Of a DNA stretch of 64,000 nucleotides, positions 45,977-57,065 are shown piece after piece. The notes beneath the pieces were generated by a model. It searched no databases. It was not told the origin of the DNA and saw only the letters and a list, made by a program, of their open reading frames with translations. This stretch comes from Poa pratensis. Lineage: Eukaryota; Streptophyta; Magnoliopsida; Poales; Poaceae. A program made the position numbers and the translations under genes. The stretch's first letter is position 1, and each line of letters begins with the position of its first letter. Location of the stretch: NCBI GenBank assembly GCA_947311845.1, contig CAMZMU010000040.1, forward strand, positions 59,455,901-59,519,900, in the 5' to 3' direction.

Positions 45977-48021
45977 TTCTTGGGCATAAGATTTCTGGAG
46001 AAGGAATAGAAGTTGATCCAGCAAAGATTGAAGCTATTGAAAAACTACCATATCCAAGGGACCTCAAAGGTATAAGAAGTTTTCTTGGGCATGCAGGTTT
46101 TTACCGTAGGTTCATTAAGGATTTCTCCAAAATATCAAAACCTCTAACCAATCTTCTGCAAAAGGATGTTCCTTTCTCTTTTAATGATGATTGCATTGAG
46201 TCCTTTAATATTTTGAAGAATGCTTTAATCACTGCTCCCATTATTCAACCTCCTGATTGGAACTTGCCTTTTGAAATTATGTGTGATGCTAGTGATTATG
46301 CAGTTGGGGCTGTTTTGGGCCAACGTGTTGATAAGAAACTGAATGTTATTTATTATGCTAGTAGAACACTTGATGCTGCTCAAAAGAATTATGCTACAAC
46401 TGAGAAAGAATTTTTAGCAGTACTGTTTGCTTGTGACAAGTTTAGACCTTATATTACTGATTCAAAAGTCACAATACATACTGATCATTCTGCTATTAAA
46501 TACTTGATGAATAAGAAAGATGCTAAGCCTAGACTAATAAGATGGGTACTTCTATTGCAAGAATTTGATTTACACATTGTTGATAGGAAAGGGGAGGATA
46601 ATCAAGTTGCTGATCATCTCTCTAGGATGGAAAGCATACCTGATGATCCTATTCCTATTAATGATAGCTTTGTTAATGAACAACTTGCAATTGTTAATGT
46701 TTCTAGTGCTAAAGTTGCATCTCCTTGGTTTGCCAACTATGCAAATTTTATTGTTGGTAAAGTTTTGCCTCCACACTTCACTTCTCAACAAAGAAAGAAA
46801 TTCTTTTATGATCTTAGACATTATTTTTGGGATGATCCTTTCCTCTATAAGAAAAGTGTGGATGGTATTATTAGACGTTGTGTACCTGAGCATGAACAAC
46901 AGGCTATTATAAGAGATTGTCATGACAGTCCCTATGGAGGGCATCATGCAGGAGATCGCACAGGAGCAAAGGTATTACAATCTGGTTTCTATTGGCCTAC
47001 TTTATTTAAGGACTGTGCTGAATATGTTAAATCTTGTGATAAATGTCAAAGAGTAGGAAACATTGGTAGGAGGAATGAAATGCCTATGAATTATTCATTG
47101 CCACTTGAACCATTTGATGTGTGGGGTTTTGACTTTATGGGTCCTTTCCCAGAATCAAAGACAAAGCATACTCACATTTTGGTTGCAGTTGACTATGTTA
47201 CAAAGTGGGTGGAAGCAATTCCAACCAAAAGTGCAGATCATGCCACAGCAATGAAGATGCTCAAGGACATCATTTTCCCCAGGTTTGGTGTTCCTAGGTT
47301 CTTAATTACTGATGGTGGTTCTCATTTCTTGCATGGTGTTCTTAGAAAAACTTTGGCAAAATATGATGTTAACCATAGAATTGCATCTCCTTATCATCCT
47401 CAAACAAGTGGGCAAGTTGAATTAAGCAATAGGGAAATTAAACTCATTTTGGAAAAGACAGTGAATAAGTCTAGATCTGATTGGCCAATTAAGATTAATG
47501 ATGCTTTGTGGGCTTATAGAACTGCTTTTAAAAATCCTATGGGAATGTCTCCTTATAAAATGGTTTATGGAAAAGCTTGTCACTTACCTGTTGAACTAGA
47601 ACATAAAGCTAGATGGGCTATTAAACAACTGAACTTTGATTTTAAAACTGCGGGAGAAAAGAGAATTCTTGACCTAAACCTACTTGACGAATGGAGAAAT
47701 GAAGCTTATGAAAGTGCCAGGATGTTTAAAGAAAAAGTTAAGATTTGGCATGACAAGAAAATTAAGAAAAAGGAATTCAAAGTAGGTGATCAAGTTTTAT
47801 TATACAACTCTCGTTTCAAGTTTTCTGCAGGGAAGCTAGCTTCAAAGTGGCAGGGACCATTAGTGATACAGGAGGTGTACCGTTCAGGAGCTATCCGTCT
47901 TCACGGTGACATGAAAGGTAAACCTCATGTAGTCAATGGACAACGCCTTAAACCTTATATTGCAGGAAAGAGCTTCATCGGAAGGGTGGAGGAGTTGAAT
48001 TTACAAACACCGGAGAGGTAA
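45977..48021 (+). pseudogene. Athila RNase H and integrase
   Basis: Continues pol in the third frame: [17 protein letters not shown] and [15 protein letters not shown] (RT thumb), RNase H ([53 protein letters not shown]), the integrase HHCC region ([28 protein letters not shown]), the integrase core ([33 protein letters not shown]) and a C-terminal domain ([35 protein letters not shown]). Ends at TAA 48019-48021. No chromodomain, as expected for Athila. Confidence 0.93.
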
Positions 48022-48182
48022 TTGAGAGAAACCGTGCAGTTTCAGAAACCCAAAATCAATAGAAGGTAACTTACTGTTGGAAAGTTTCTCGGAATTGCAT
48101 AAATTTTACGGAGTCATTTTTATGGAAATCATCGTATGGGACAAGAAAACTGGACGAAACGGAGACCCGAGGGAGGAAAGAG

Positions 48183-48383
48183 AGGGGCCCACGCGGCCCA
48201 TGTACCTGGCCGCGTGGGCTGTCCCTTTTCCACCTCGGAGTCCCTTTTCGTCTCGTTTTCGATCCCGACGCTTCGTCTTGACCTAAAAACCCTCAATATA
48301 TACCCTCTCTGCCGATCTAATCTCGCACCGAGCGTTCTCGAGCGATCTTTGTTTCTGCTGTTTCTGCCTGTCAGGTTTTAGCC
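48183..48383 (+). promoter_or_regulatory. LTR-like internal promoter candidate before the post-pol ORF
   Basis: GCCCACGCGGCC..GGCCGCGTGGG (48187-48219) is the same inverted repeat, with the same loop CATGTACCT, as in the LTRs at 42048 and 50230. It is followed by a TATA box (TATATA, 48297-48302) about 80 bp before the ATG at 48384. Upstream, CTCGGAATT and GGACGAAAC words (48090-48160) also occur in the LTR of the element at 717. The arrangement mimics a U3/R promoter placed in front of an internal gene. The sequence match is seen; the promoter role is inference. Confidence 0.5.
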
Positions 48384-48949
48384 ATGTCTTGCTCCGGATC
48401 CAACCAAGAGGGGGAGAGCTCTCCCAAGGAGGTGTTGTGAACCGCTACCTCAACTCCGTGATGACACCACCGAAGACCGTGTGCTTCAAGGAGGGCGTGA
48501 TGCTCGTGGAGGAGGTGAAGGCTCCCAAGGCCACCGGCACGGTGGAGGAAAGGCTGGATGAGTTAGAGGACAAGACCTTCAGGTATGGCACTGTGGTTTA
48601 CCGCAGCCTTGATGCTCACCACTTCATGAACCTGGAGCTGGAGAAGAAGGTTGAAGAGTACAAGAAAAGGCTTGAAGATCTGGAAGATAGGTACAAGGAC
48701 GTCATCAACAAATGGGAGAAGTTCCAATGCTTCATGTGGGATGTAGAGAACCAGAACTGCGAATATGAAGAACGCTTCAAGAAGATTGCAGCAGCCGCCA
48801 CCCTCAGGTACAATGATCCACCTACATCTTTCCGTGATGGAAGGCCTTTCCCATGGAAGATGGCTGAATGGGAGGAAGAATATGAGAAGGAGGAGGCTGC
48901 AGCAAAGGAGAATCTGGAGGAACGCCAAGCTTGGGGGAGTTCCATCTAG
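48384..48949 (+). pseudogene. Post-pol ORF of the Athila element (coiled-coil protein)
   Basis: ATG 48384 opens MSCSGSNQEGESSPKE and meets TGA after 18 codons; one frame over, the protein continues from GGVVNRYLNSVMTPPKTVCF to the stop at 48947-48949. It occupies the position of the env-like ORF of Athila elements but shows no signal peptide or transmembrane segment. It is highly charged, with a coiled-coil stretch (LELEKKVEEYKKRLEDLEDR) and an acidic tail (EWEEEYEKEEAAAKENLEER). I do not recognise a domain. A single-base lesion separates the first 15 or so codons from the rest. Confidence 0.6.
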
Positions 48950-49904
48950 TCTTTCTCTTTATCAATCTATCATATCTATCTAGTCATGGTGTGCTTTGCT
49001 TTTATCGATTAGTTATCAATATCTCTTAGGCGTGTGTGAGCTCATGGAGCATTATCATGTATCCCTATCTTATGGTTTATCAATGAATATTAAAGTATGG
49101 TGTCATCCATGATTCTCTTGTTTGGGGATTTATGGGTAACACTCATGCAAATGAGCGTGGCATATTTAGAATTTCAATCACATCTTGCCTTGAAATTAAT
49201 TAACTTGAGTATGTTGGACAATTATAGAATTATCTCAATATAGAAGAAGTAAAAAGACTTGTGAATTAATAGTTTGAGGTTAAGATATAGTCTTGTAGGA
49301 TAAGAAGTTGAGAAGACTTAATGAAAAGGATATAAAACACTCTTGTTACAACCTAGTATCTTTTGAGCAAATTAATGATCATGGATATTTCAATACTTAT
49401 GCTCTTGAATGTGAATGAAAGGAAGGCACCTGAAATTTCAGCTAGCCATGGAAAGTGTAAGAAAAGGGTTGTGTAGAGCATGGGAACTTGATTGAGATAT
49501 CCATGACTAAAGTTTGCACTAGTTACTAGTCAAGCAAGAGTGATAACAATTTTTATATCTATCTGTCTTTTCATTTGTCTTCTTTTGAACTTGTTATCCA
49601 ATGAGAGTTTATCTTGTCTTTGAATTTCAGCAAAGTATAAAAGATTATAATGCTTGCCATGAAGAGCAAAAGCATGTGAAAAACAATATGATTCGATTGT
49701 CCAACATACAATGGTTATTTGCTTTCAAAAGTAAGGGGTGATTGCTAGAGTTCTACTTATGTTGCCCTCATATGTATGAGTTTTAGATCATTAATCTTAT
49801 CTTGCAATTGAATATGATGATGATACAATGCCCGTATTTATTTATCAACCATAAGTCCATTGATGCATGTAATGATCTATGTCCTTACTTACTCGAGGAC
49901 GAGT
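48950..49904 (+). other. Non-coding 3' interior of the Athila element
   Basis: About 950 bp of AT-rich sequence between the post-pol ORF and the PPT, with no reading frame of note. It ends with the CTTACTCGAGGACGAG block shared with the element at 717-7497. Confidence 0.7.
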
Positions 49905-49926
49905 AAAGGTTTAAGCTTGGGGGAGT
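49905..49926 (+). other. Polypurine tract before Athila LTR copy 2
   Basis: TAAAGGTTTAAGCTTGGGGG then AGT, directly before TGATACGT of the LTR. Confidence 0.8.
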
Positions 49927-51439
49927 TGATACGTGCATTTTATATCATCATTTATATAACTTTTAGTATCATACTAGAATGTTATTTGCATGATTATATG
50001 ATTGTTTCTACATGTTTTAGATGATTTTGGGGACTTTCATACAAAGTCCCTATTTTTGGTATTTAATTTCTGGGAGGCAGAAAACCTCCTTTTTCTTGTC
50101 TTTAATGTTTCAGGAGCTACAGGACCTCAAATAATAAAAGGAAAAATACTGCGTCAGTTTTTCATCGGGAGAAAGGCAGAGGGAAGAAGACCGAAGAGAG
50201 GAGAGCCACGAGGGCCAAATGGGGGTGGCCCACGCGGCCCATGTACCTGGCCGCGTGGGACCACCCAAAGGCCTCGGGCACCTCCTCGCCTGGGGCTTTT
50301 TATCGACGCCTTCGTCTCGCCCGAAAAGTAACGCCCTAATTTTTCCAAGTCCATCCGAGGTCGCGGCGGCGGCGAAACTCCTGATCCCTTCCGAGGGGGG
50401 TCAGATCCTGCTGCTCCGGAACTCCGGAGAAGGGGGAAATCATCGTCATCGTCATCACCTCTCCTCCTTGGCGTGGGAGGAGGCCTCTACATCATCACCC
50501 CCATCAAGACCAGCACCATCACCATCATCATCACCGTGATCCACTCCGTTCCCCTCGCAGTTTGAGAGTTGCTATACCCTAGATACTTGTCTTGTGCTAC
50601 TATTCATGTTTGTGATTGAGTACTTGTCATTATTTGGTGGTGAAGTTATAATTTCAGATTGTGTTGTACCACTTATGCCACTGATTATGATCATGTTCGC
50701 ACGTTGTGAGTAGTTCCCGTATGTTCCTGAGGGCATAGGATGAATTGGCAATGATTTATATATGACATGTGTTGGTATTTTGTCAAGAGTTTATCTTTTA
50801 TGTGATTCTATGATGGTGTTGTGCGAACGTCGACTGCACAACACTTCACCTTTATGGGCTCATAGGAGAACACCGTAGTGTAATGAATTGATGGAGACTT
50901 GGGAGGACACGTAAACCTGAGACCGAGTCATGAAGTTATATTATGAGGGTATTAGTATCGGGGACCTTAGAGTGTAATGCTATGGTGGGACTTTAGGTCT
51001 TAATAATTCTTGTGCAGTCATTTGCTTGGCCACATGATCCATCATAAGGGGTTGTAGTTTATTTATTTAGCTATACCTAATTATGGCTCCGTCCAAAGAG
51101 ATTAAAACTTGACAAGATATTCAACGTGTTGTTTAATAAATCTCTATGCCTAGCATCATCCATGCCGCCCTCGGGAACGTTTGCCACATATAAGTTACAC
51201 ATCACTTGAGCTTGTCCTTTGCCACATAAGAGGATTGGGCTTTCTCTCTTTGAGAGCTTTCACTTGCTACTATCTGTTATCTGCTTGCAACTATACAACC
51301 AAAAATACCAAAAACACTTGCATCTTTTATTGTTTTATTTATCAATCTTACTAACCAATACCTTCAGCTCCTCGTGGGTTCGACAACCTTTTCTAATTGA
51401 AAGGTACTACAATTGATCTCCTGCACTTGGGAGTCATCA
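49927..51439 (+). repeat. Athila-type LTR copy 2 (complete)
   Basis: 1513 bp from TGATACGTGC to GAGTCATCA. It differs from copy 1 by single-base gains near 50996, 51099 and 51300 and one substitution at its end (GAGTC against GAGCC). It is the 3' LTR of the first internal region and serves as the 5' LTR of the second. Confidence 0.95.
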
Positions 51440-51450
51440 AGATACTTTTC

Positions 51451-51468
51451 TGGCGCCGTTGCCGGGGA
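51451..51468 (+). other. tRNA-Asp primer binding site, Athila copy 2
   Basis: Same 18-mer as at 43266; its presence after LTR copy 2 proves a second internal region starts here. Confidence 0.92.
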
Positions 51469-51532
51469 GCGTAGCGCTATTGGTAAGAAGTTTGGTAAGG
51501 AAACTTGAAAGCTGTTTTATCTCATTGTTACT

Positions 51533-52562
51533 ATGGCATTTATGAATCGTGCCTCGCTGCATCTTGCTCTATATGAAAGTGCTTATGCCACTACTGCAAA
51601 GGTGGTTGAAACTACTGTGTCTGAGGTACCTAAAGTGGGATATAAAATTCCCATGGGTCATGTTAAAAGAGTTATGAAAAATCCATTTACAGGTGATGGA
51701 ACTAAGTCGCACGCGAGCATATGGAAATAATTGAGGACATATGTGGCTTATTCAGACTACCTGGTATTTCAGAGGATCAGGTAAAAAGGAAGCTATTGTA
51801 TTTGTCTTTATCTGGTAATGCTCGTGATTGGTACAGGTCTTTGGATGAAGAGGTCCAGAATGAATGGAGTATCTTGAGGAAGGTTTTCTTTCTTAAATAT
51901 TTTACTCCTAAAGAAGCTTATGATAACCGCTGCTATATATTCAATTTCTGGCCACATCTGGAGAGAGTATTACTCAAGCTTGGGGGAGGTTAAAGGAACT
52001 CCTTCGCAAGAATCCATGTCATGATCTTACAAGGAAACTTATATTGATAAACTTTTATGTGAGACTACCTATGAAGCACAAGGAGATTCTGGATAATTCA
52101 TCTGGTGGAAGTTTTACTAATAACACTGAAGAAGAAGCATGGAATTTATTGGAGACTATTTCTGAAAATACTAGCCACTGGGATCTTGATAAAGGTAATG
52201 AGCCATATTTTGATTATAAATATTCATGTGTAGAGAATTTCTCTACTTCTATTATGTTTAAAAATCTGAGTGATACTTTTGGTCTTGATCCTTATGTTAT
52301 AATTGAAATAGCTAAAGGTTTTGCTGATCATATCCGTGTTCCAAAAAGTGGATTTGAAGTTTATGTTGAACCTGTTAAACAATCTATTGTTGTTCCTAAA
52401 GTTATTAAACAGGTTGAACCGATGTCATCTGTGACAATTGAGGAGTATGTTGAACCACCTCCATTTCCAAACCAAGTTAAGGAGAATTTACTTAAAGCTG
52501 TTACTAACAAGAGTAACAAAAGATGTTCTCAGCCTTATGAACAGGTGGAATTCAACACTCAA
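51533..52562 (+). pseudogene. Athila gag, copy 2 (truncated)
   Basis: Near-identical to copy 1 from MAFMNRASLHLALYESAYA onward. One base is missing near 51709 (GTCGCACGCG against GTCGGCACGCG) and another near 51961 (CTGGAGAG against CTGGGAGAG), giving three frames. Near 52252 it retains the base lost in copy 1. The match to copy 1 ends at 52562 inside the gag-protease linker. Confidence 0.9.
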
Positions 52563-52641
52563 GATATATCTTCGCGGTTTTGGGTCAACACTTACGATGA
52601 GTATTGGCCTTGAACCCAAGATATATCTTCGCGGTTTTGGG
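52563..52641 (+). repeat. Direct repeat at the broken end of the Athila composite
   Basis: GATATATCTTCGCGGTTTTG followed by GGT occurs at 52563-52585 and again at 52617-52639, with 31 bp between them. It starts exactly where homology to Athila copy 1 ends. Confidence 0.8.
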
Positions 52642-53272
52642 TTGATCATTGCTCATACATGGTGGCCTCGGCCACCGCCCTCCTCCTTATGAGGAGTTGG
52701 TTTTATTTGGATCTTATTTGGTGTTTTAGATTTCCTTTTGGGGAGAGAACTCAAACTTGAGCTTCTTCTCCTTCCTCAGCTACTTGTCTATCCCAAGCCA
52801 CAACCCTTTCGTAAAAAAAACAGCCATCTCTCTCTAAAAATGCCTTTTATTTCGTGCTCTCGGTGTTGTTTTGGACGGAACCGGTGTCATCGTGTTGTTG
52901 GATTAAAAAAAAACAGCACTGTGCTCCCAGGTACCGGTACTACCGGCCTGGCGGCGGTACTACCGCTTATGCGGGTGCGACAGCACTCCGGATTAGCGCG
53001 TGGAATCCTGTCAGGCCTGTGGATCGACCGGGAGCGGTACTACCGGTTTGATGGCGGTAGTACCGCTCGTGCGGATTTGGACTGATAAGGACTCGGGCAG
53101 GAGGGGAAAATCAACAGTTGACTTTCTTTTTTCCTCTCCAACCGTCCTCTTCACTCCCGATCCGCCGCCGCCGGCCACCTTCACCGCCGGGAACGAGCTC
53201 TCCCGTCCTCGGCCCTTGCGGTTCTTGTCTCGGGAAGGCTCGAGCACCTCTCCTCTCCCTCGATCCTTCGCC
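52642..53272 (+). other. 5' leader of the unknown spliced ORF
   Basis: Contains GGTACTACCGG / GGTACTACCGC and GGTAGTACCGC palindromic words at about 52930-53065, like the LTRs of the 20-kb element, then CCGCCGCCGG and CTCTCC-rich leader sequence. It may be LTR or leader sequence of a related element. Confidence 0.45.
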
Positions 53273-55052
53273 ATGAGCACCGGTACGCCTTCTCCCTCTC
53301 TCCTATCTAGTTGATGGATGGAGATGATTAGATGGGGTTCCCTAGTGTGTTCTTGACGAATTGGTTTGGTAGAGATGCATCTTAGGGATCCTAGAACCTT
53401 TGTGTACAAGTATTGTGACGAATCATGGGCTAATTTTGTAGTTCTCCATCTAGATTTATTGAAATTACCCGGGCTGTTGTTGGTGTTCCTCATCGAGTTC
53501 TCTCACCATCCCGTGGTACTTTCAATCCTCCTAGTTGATGTGCTTCACCTTAGCCCTTGTTTCCTTCAATTTTTGTACCATTGTGCTCTTGGTCTCCTAG
53601 GTCATGAAATTTTTGGCATTACTCGTCTATGCTATCCCTCCTCTTGCTAATCACAGGTGATCTTGTTTCGGTAGGTTCTCGTGCTACGGGCAAGAAGCCC
53701 AAGACCTCGGATGTTGATGATGGACCAAGCAAGGGTAGGGTCAAGCAAGGGGCTCGCAAGGTTTCCTCCTTCGCGAATCTGACAGATGCACAGTATGTTG
53801 ATCTGAGGAAGTCCAATCCATATGAGTTTGCCCGCATGGACTTGGATCCCAAGGTTCGAGTGACCAATCCCTATTTTCACACAGTTTTTCAACAGCATTG
53901 CTATCTTACTTATCTTCATAAGGATTCCAAGAACAATGTGGTGAAGCAGCAGTACATTGACATTGCCCACATGGAGAGGCACCCCGAGTATTTTGATGAG
54001 GCTCTCCGGATTTGCAAGGAACTTGACATCCTCCGCTTTATTCAGCTCCGTGCAAACTATGATGAAGATCTTGTGTGTCAGTTCTTCGCCACCGTGTCCT
54101 TCAATTTGCTAGACCGCTCTATTACCTGGATGACCAAGGCTGAACAGCTCTCGGCCTCGTGGAGTGACATTGGGACAGTGCTAGGGTATGTTGATCATGG
54201 TATGGTTCCTCCAGCTGACTTTCATGCAAATTGGTTCCGTGTTCATATCGAAGACAAGCCTCTTGCCAAGCACCTTCTTACTCCTCTCTATTTTTGGGAA
54301 AAGTTCACTCCGGGTCACACCGAGGGTCTTTACCCTCCCTATGAGATTATGCACCGGATTTTTCGAGAAACCATCAACCCAAAGGCGGGCAACATTGATG
54401 AGATTCATGGTTTCCTCACCACCCTTTTGATACGGATGCACGAGTTCAAGACCAAAGGGAAGAAGTTGGATGTTATGGACTATCTGTGGAATGAGTTTTG
54501 GCATATTTGCATCAACAAGAAGAATGCAACTTTTGGTCCCTATGTTATGAAGATTATTATTGGGCTTGGACCAAGGATCTTCCCATGGCGGATCTCTCGA
54601 ATCCCAATTCTTGGACCACTCACAAGCCCAAGCAGCTTCGCATCAAAGATCATAGTTATGAGACTGCTCAAGCTAGGAAGAAAGCCAAGAACAAAGCCAC
54701 TGCTGAAGCTGCTGCTGGGGGTGCTGGCCCCTCTCTTCCTTGCAAGAAGGAAGATCCCATGACTTGGATGGGTCGTCAAGTCAAGAAACTTTTCTGCATG
54801 ACCAAGGCTCTTGAGACAAGGGAATATCATCACCATGTGGACCTTAAGCAATATCGTCAACAAGAGATTGCGGATCGCCGTGCTCGTGGTGAAATTGTGA
54901 AGTCCGGATCGGAGAAGGAGATCACCGTGTCCGGTGTGTGGCGCGCCAAGGATTCCCAAGGCAAGGTTTGCGAGTGGTCAGACTATGAAGAAGAAGAAGT
55001 GTCATCTCGTCGTCGTCCCCGTCCCGCTAGCAACGAGAACCTCTCCGATTGA
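53273..55052 (+). pseudogene. Spliced TE-associated ORF of unknown function
   Basis: A short first exon (53273-53282, MST plus G) is followed by a GTACGC donor; an acceptor at 53674 (TTTCGGTAG) gives MSTGSRATGKKPKTSDVDDG. The frame runs open to about 54540, then shifts by one base and ends at 55050-55052 (ENLSD). The protein is about 460 residues. The first part has FANLTDAQYVDLRKSNPYEF, MERHPEYFDEALRICKELD and TPLYFWEKFTPGHTEGLYPP; the C-terminal part is highly charged (ARKKAKNKATAEAAA, QYRQQEIADRRARGE, SDYEEEEVSSRRRPRP). No known domain is recognised. It belongs to the 3' half of the 20-kb element; a role in that element is inference, and the frameshift may be a sequence error. Confidence 0.5.
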
Positions 55053-55306
55053 CCTTTGGGACGCTAGCATCGATTTCTTCTCTTTTTGGTGTCTTGATGC
55101 CAAAGGGGGAGAAATATCTATTTGGTTTCCGAGGATTTGCAAGGGATGTCACAAGCTCTCGTTGTTTTAGCTATTTGTGTCTTATGAGCTTGTGAACTTG
55201 TTTATTTTATGTTTGTGAACCTTGTGGCATGGTGTAAGACATGTTGAAACTCGTTATCTATGTTTCCATGCTTATTTGCTTATTGCTTTGATTATATCTT
55301 GCACGG
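55053..55306 (+). other. 3' interior of the 20-kb element before the solo LTR
   Basis: Non-coding, with an AAAGGGGGAGAAA purine run near 55100, and ends at the CACGG target site (55302-55306). Confidence 0.6.
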
Positions 55307-56896
55307 TGATACGTCTCCAACGTATCTATAATTTCTGATGTTTCATGCTTGTTTTATGTATCATTGTCACATGTTTTATATGCATTATATATCATTATTA
55401 TACATTTTCTGGGACTAACCTACTAACAAGATGCCACAGTGCCAGTTCCTGTTTTCTGCTGTTTTGGTTCCAGAAAAGCTGTTCGGGCAATATTCTCGGA
55501 ATTCGACGAAACAAAAGCCAAACCTCCTATTTATCCGAGGGACACACGGAGCCAGAAGGGCAAGCCAGTGGGAGGCCCACGGCCTCCAAACCACCTGCTC
55601 GCGCGGCTGGGCCCACAGGCGCGCCGGGAGGTGAGGAGGGAGCCCAGGACCTCCACCGACGTTGCCCCTTCGCCTATTTATTCCCTCAGACGCGAAAACC
55701 CCAAGATACCAAGCCATATTCCACGAAGAGTTCCGCAGCGCCGCCGCCATCGACGACAAGTTTCAGGGGACAGAAGTCTCTGTTCCGGCACGCTGCCGGG
55801 ACGAGGAATTGCCCCCGGAGCCATCTCCATCAACTCCATCGCCATCTTCATCGCCGCTGCTGACTCCCATGATGAGGAGGGAGTAGTTCTCCCCCGAGGC
55901 TGAGGGCTCTACCGGTAGCTATGTGGTTCATCTCTCTCTCCATGGTGTGATCTTTATGTAATCATGTGTATTGCTAGTATCGCTGAATACATTAATAATG
56001 TTTATAGTACTCAAGTGATTTTGTCTAGTTTCTGGAGTCATTGTGACAACACGGTATCAAGGTGACAGTGTGGGTACTTGTGTGACTCTATGAATAATTT
56101 AGACATTTATCATGGCTTATTCTTGGGAATTGTGGTATTTGTTTACTCAGACTTTGAGGAGTGCTTTTGCAGCCCTACACGTAGTACTCTTGTGTTATCA
56201 AGAAGGAGAATAATCCCGAGTAGTATTTACTTGTGTTCAGTTGTGCTAATCTAGTTGAATATGTAGATGTTACTCTTTATCTATTATGCACTCCAGAGGT
56301 TACTTTAATATGAACTCCGGTACTCTCCACGGTGTAAAGGTGACAGTGTGTGCACCGTGTGTGACTCCTTTATGACGTTGTGGCGCTTGTTTACTCCGGC
56401 TTGAGGTGTGCTTTTGTAGCCCTACACAATGAATGGTGTTTGTTATCCAACAAGAGAGTGTTTAAGAGTAGCTTTTATTTATTCAATTATGAGATCATTG
56501 TTGAGAGTGTCCACTAGTGAAAGTATGATCCCTAGGCCTTGTTTCTAAGCATTGAAACACCGTTTACATCAACTTCTGCTACATGTTTGCTTGCTGCCAT
56601 TTTTATTCCAGATTGCAATTACCTCTTATAATCATCCATATTACTTGTATTTCACTATCTCTTCGCCGAACTAGTGCACCTATACATCTGACAAGTGTAT
56701 TGGGTGTGTTGGGGACATAAGAGACTTCTTGTATATTAATTGCAGGGTTGCTTGAGAGGGATATCTTTGACCTCTACCTCACTGAGTTCGATAAACCTTG
56801 GGTGATTCACTTAAGGGAAACTTGCTGCTGTTCTACAAACCTCTGCTCTTGGAGGCCCAACACTGTCTACAAGAATAGAAGCACACGTAGACATCA
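55307..56896 (+). mobile_element. Solo LTR (TGATACGTCTC family)
   Basis: A single 1590-bp LTR from TGATACGTCTC to GTAGACATCA with perfect 5-bp target duplications CACGG (55302-55306 and 56897-56901). It is related to the LTRs at 717 and 5926 along its length (same start, GCATTTTCTGGGACTAACCT, ATGCCACAGTGCCAGTTCC, TATA region) but clearly diverged. No internal sequence remains, as expected after LTR-LTR recombination. Confidence 0.93.
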
Positions 56897-57065
56897 CACG
56901 GTTTGGAAAACATGGGGGGAGTGTTGATCCTATTTGATGTACATTTGAGCATTCAAAAGCTACTCTTGAATAATGCATACATCTAGGGGGAGCTCCGTCC
57001 ATATTTTCCAAAACCGTTTTGTAGCAAATTGTTGTATTGTCATCAACCACCAAAAAGGGGGAGAT
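56897..57065 (+). other. End of the interior and PPT of the 20-kb element
   Basis: Resumes the element after the solo LTR. It has two GGGGGAG runs and ends with CACCAAAAAGGGGGAGAT (57048-57065), a classical PPT abutting the TGAAAGATC start of the 3' LTR. Confidence 0.8.

Larger units (their letters stand above)
41753..52562 (+). mobile_element. Athila-type Gypsy composite: LTR-internal-LTR-partial internal
   Basis: LTR copy 1 (41753-43254), a full internal region with gag, pol and a post-pol ORF (43255-49926), LTR copy 2 (49927-51439) and then a second internal start with PBS and gag (51440-52562). Both outer ends are broken: LTR 1 lacks its first 8 bp (TGATACGT) and the second internal region stops in gag after AACACTCAA. 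No target duplication frames the block. The LTRs are over 99 percent alike by eye (three 1-bp indels, one substitution seen). RT residues such as FMDDFSVYG and the tRNA-Asp PBS support the Athila clade. Confidence 0.9.
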
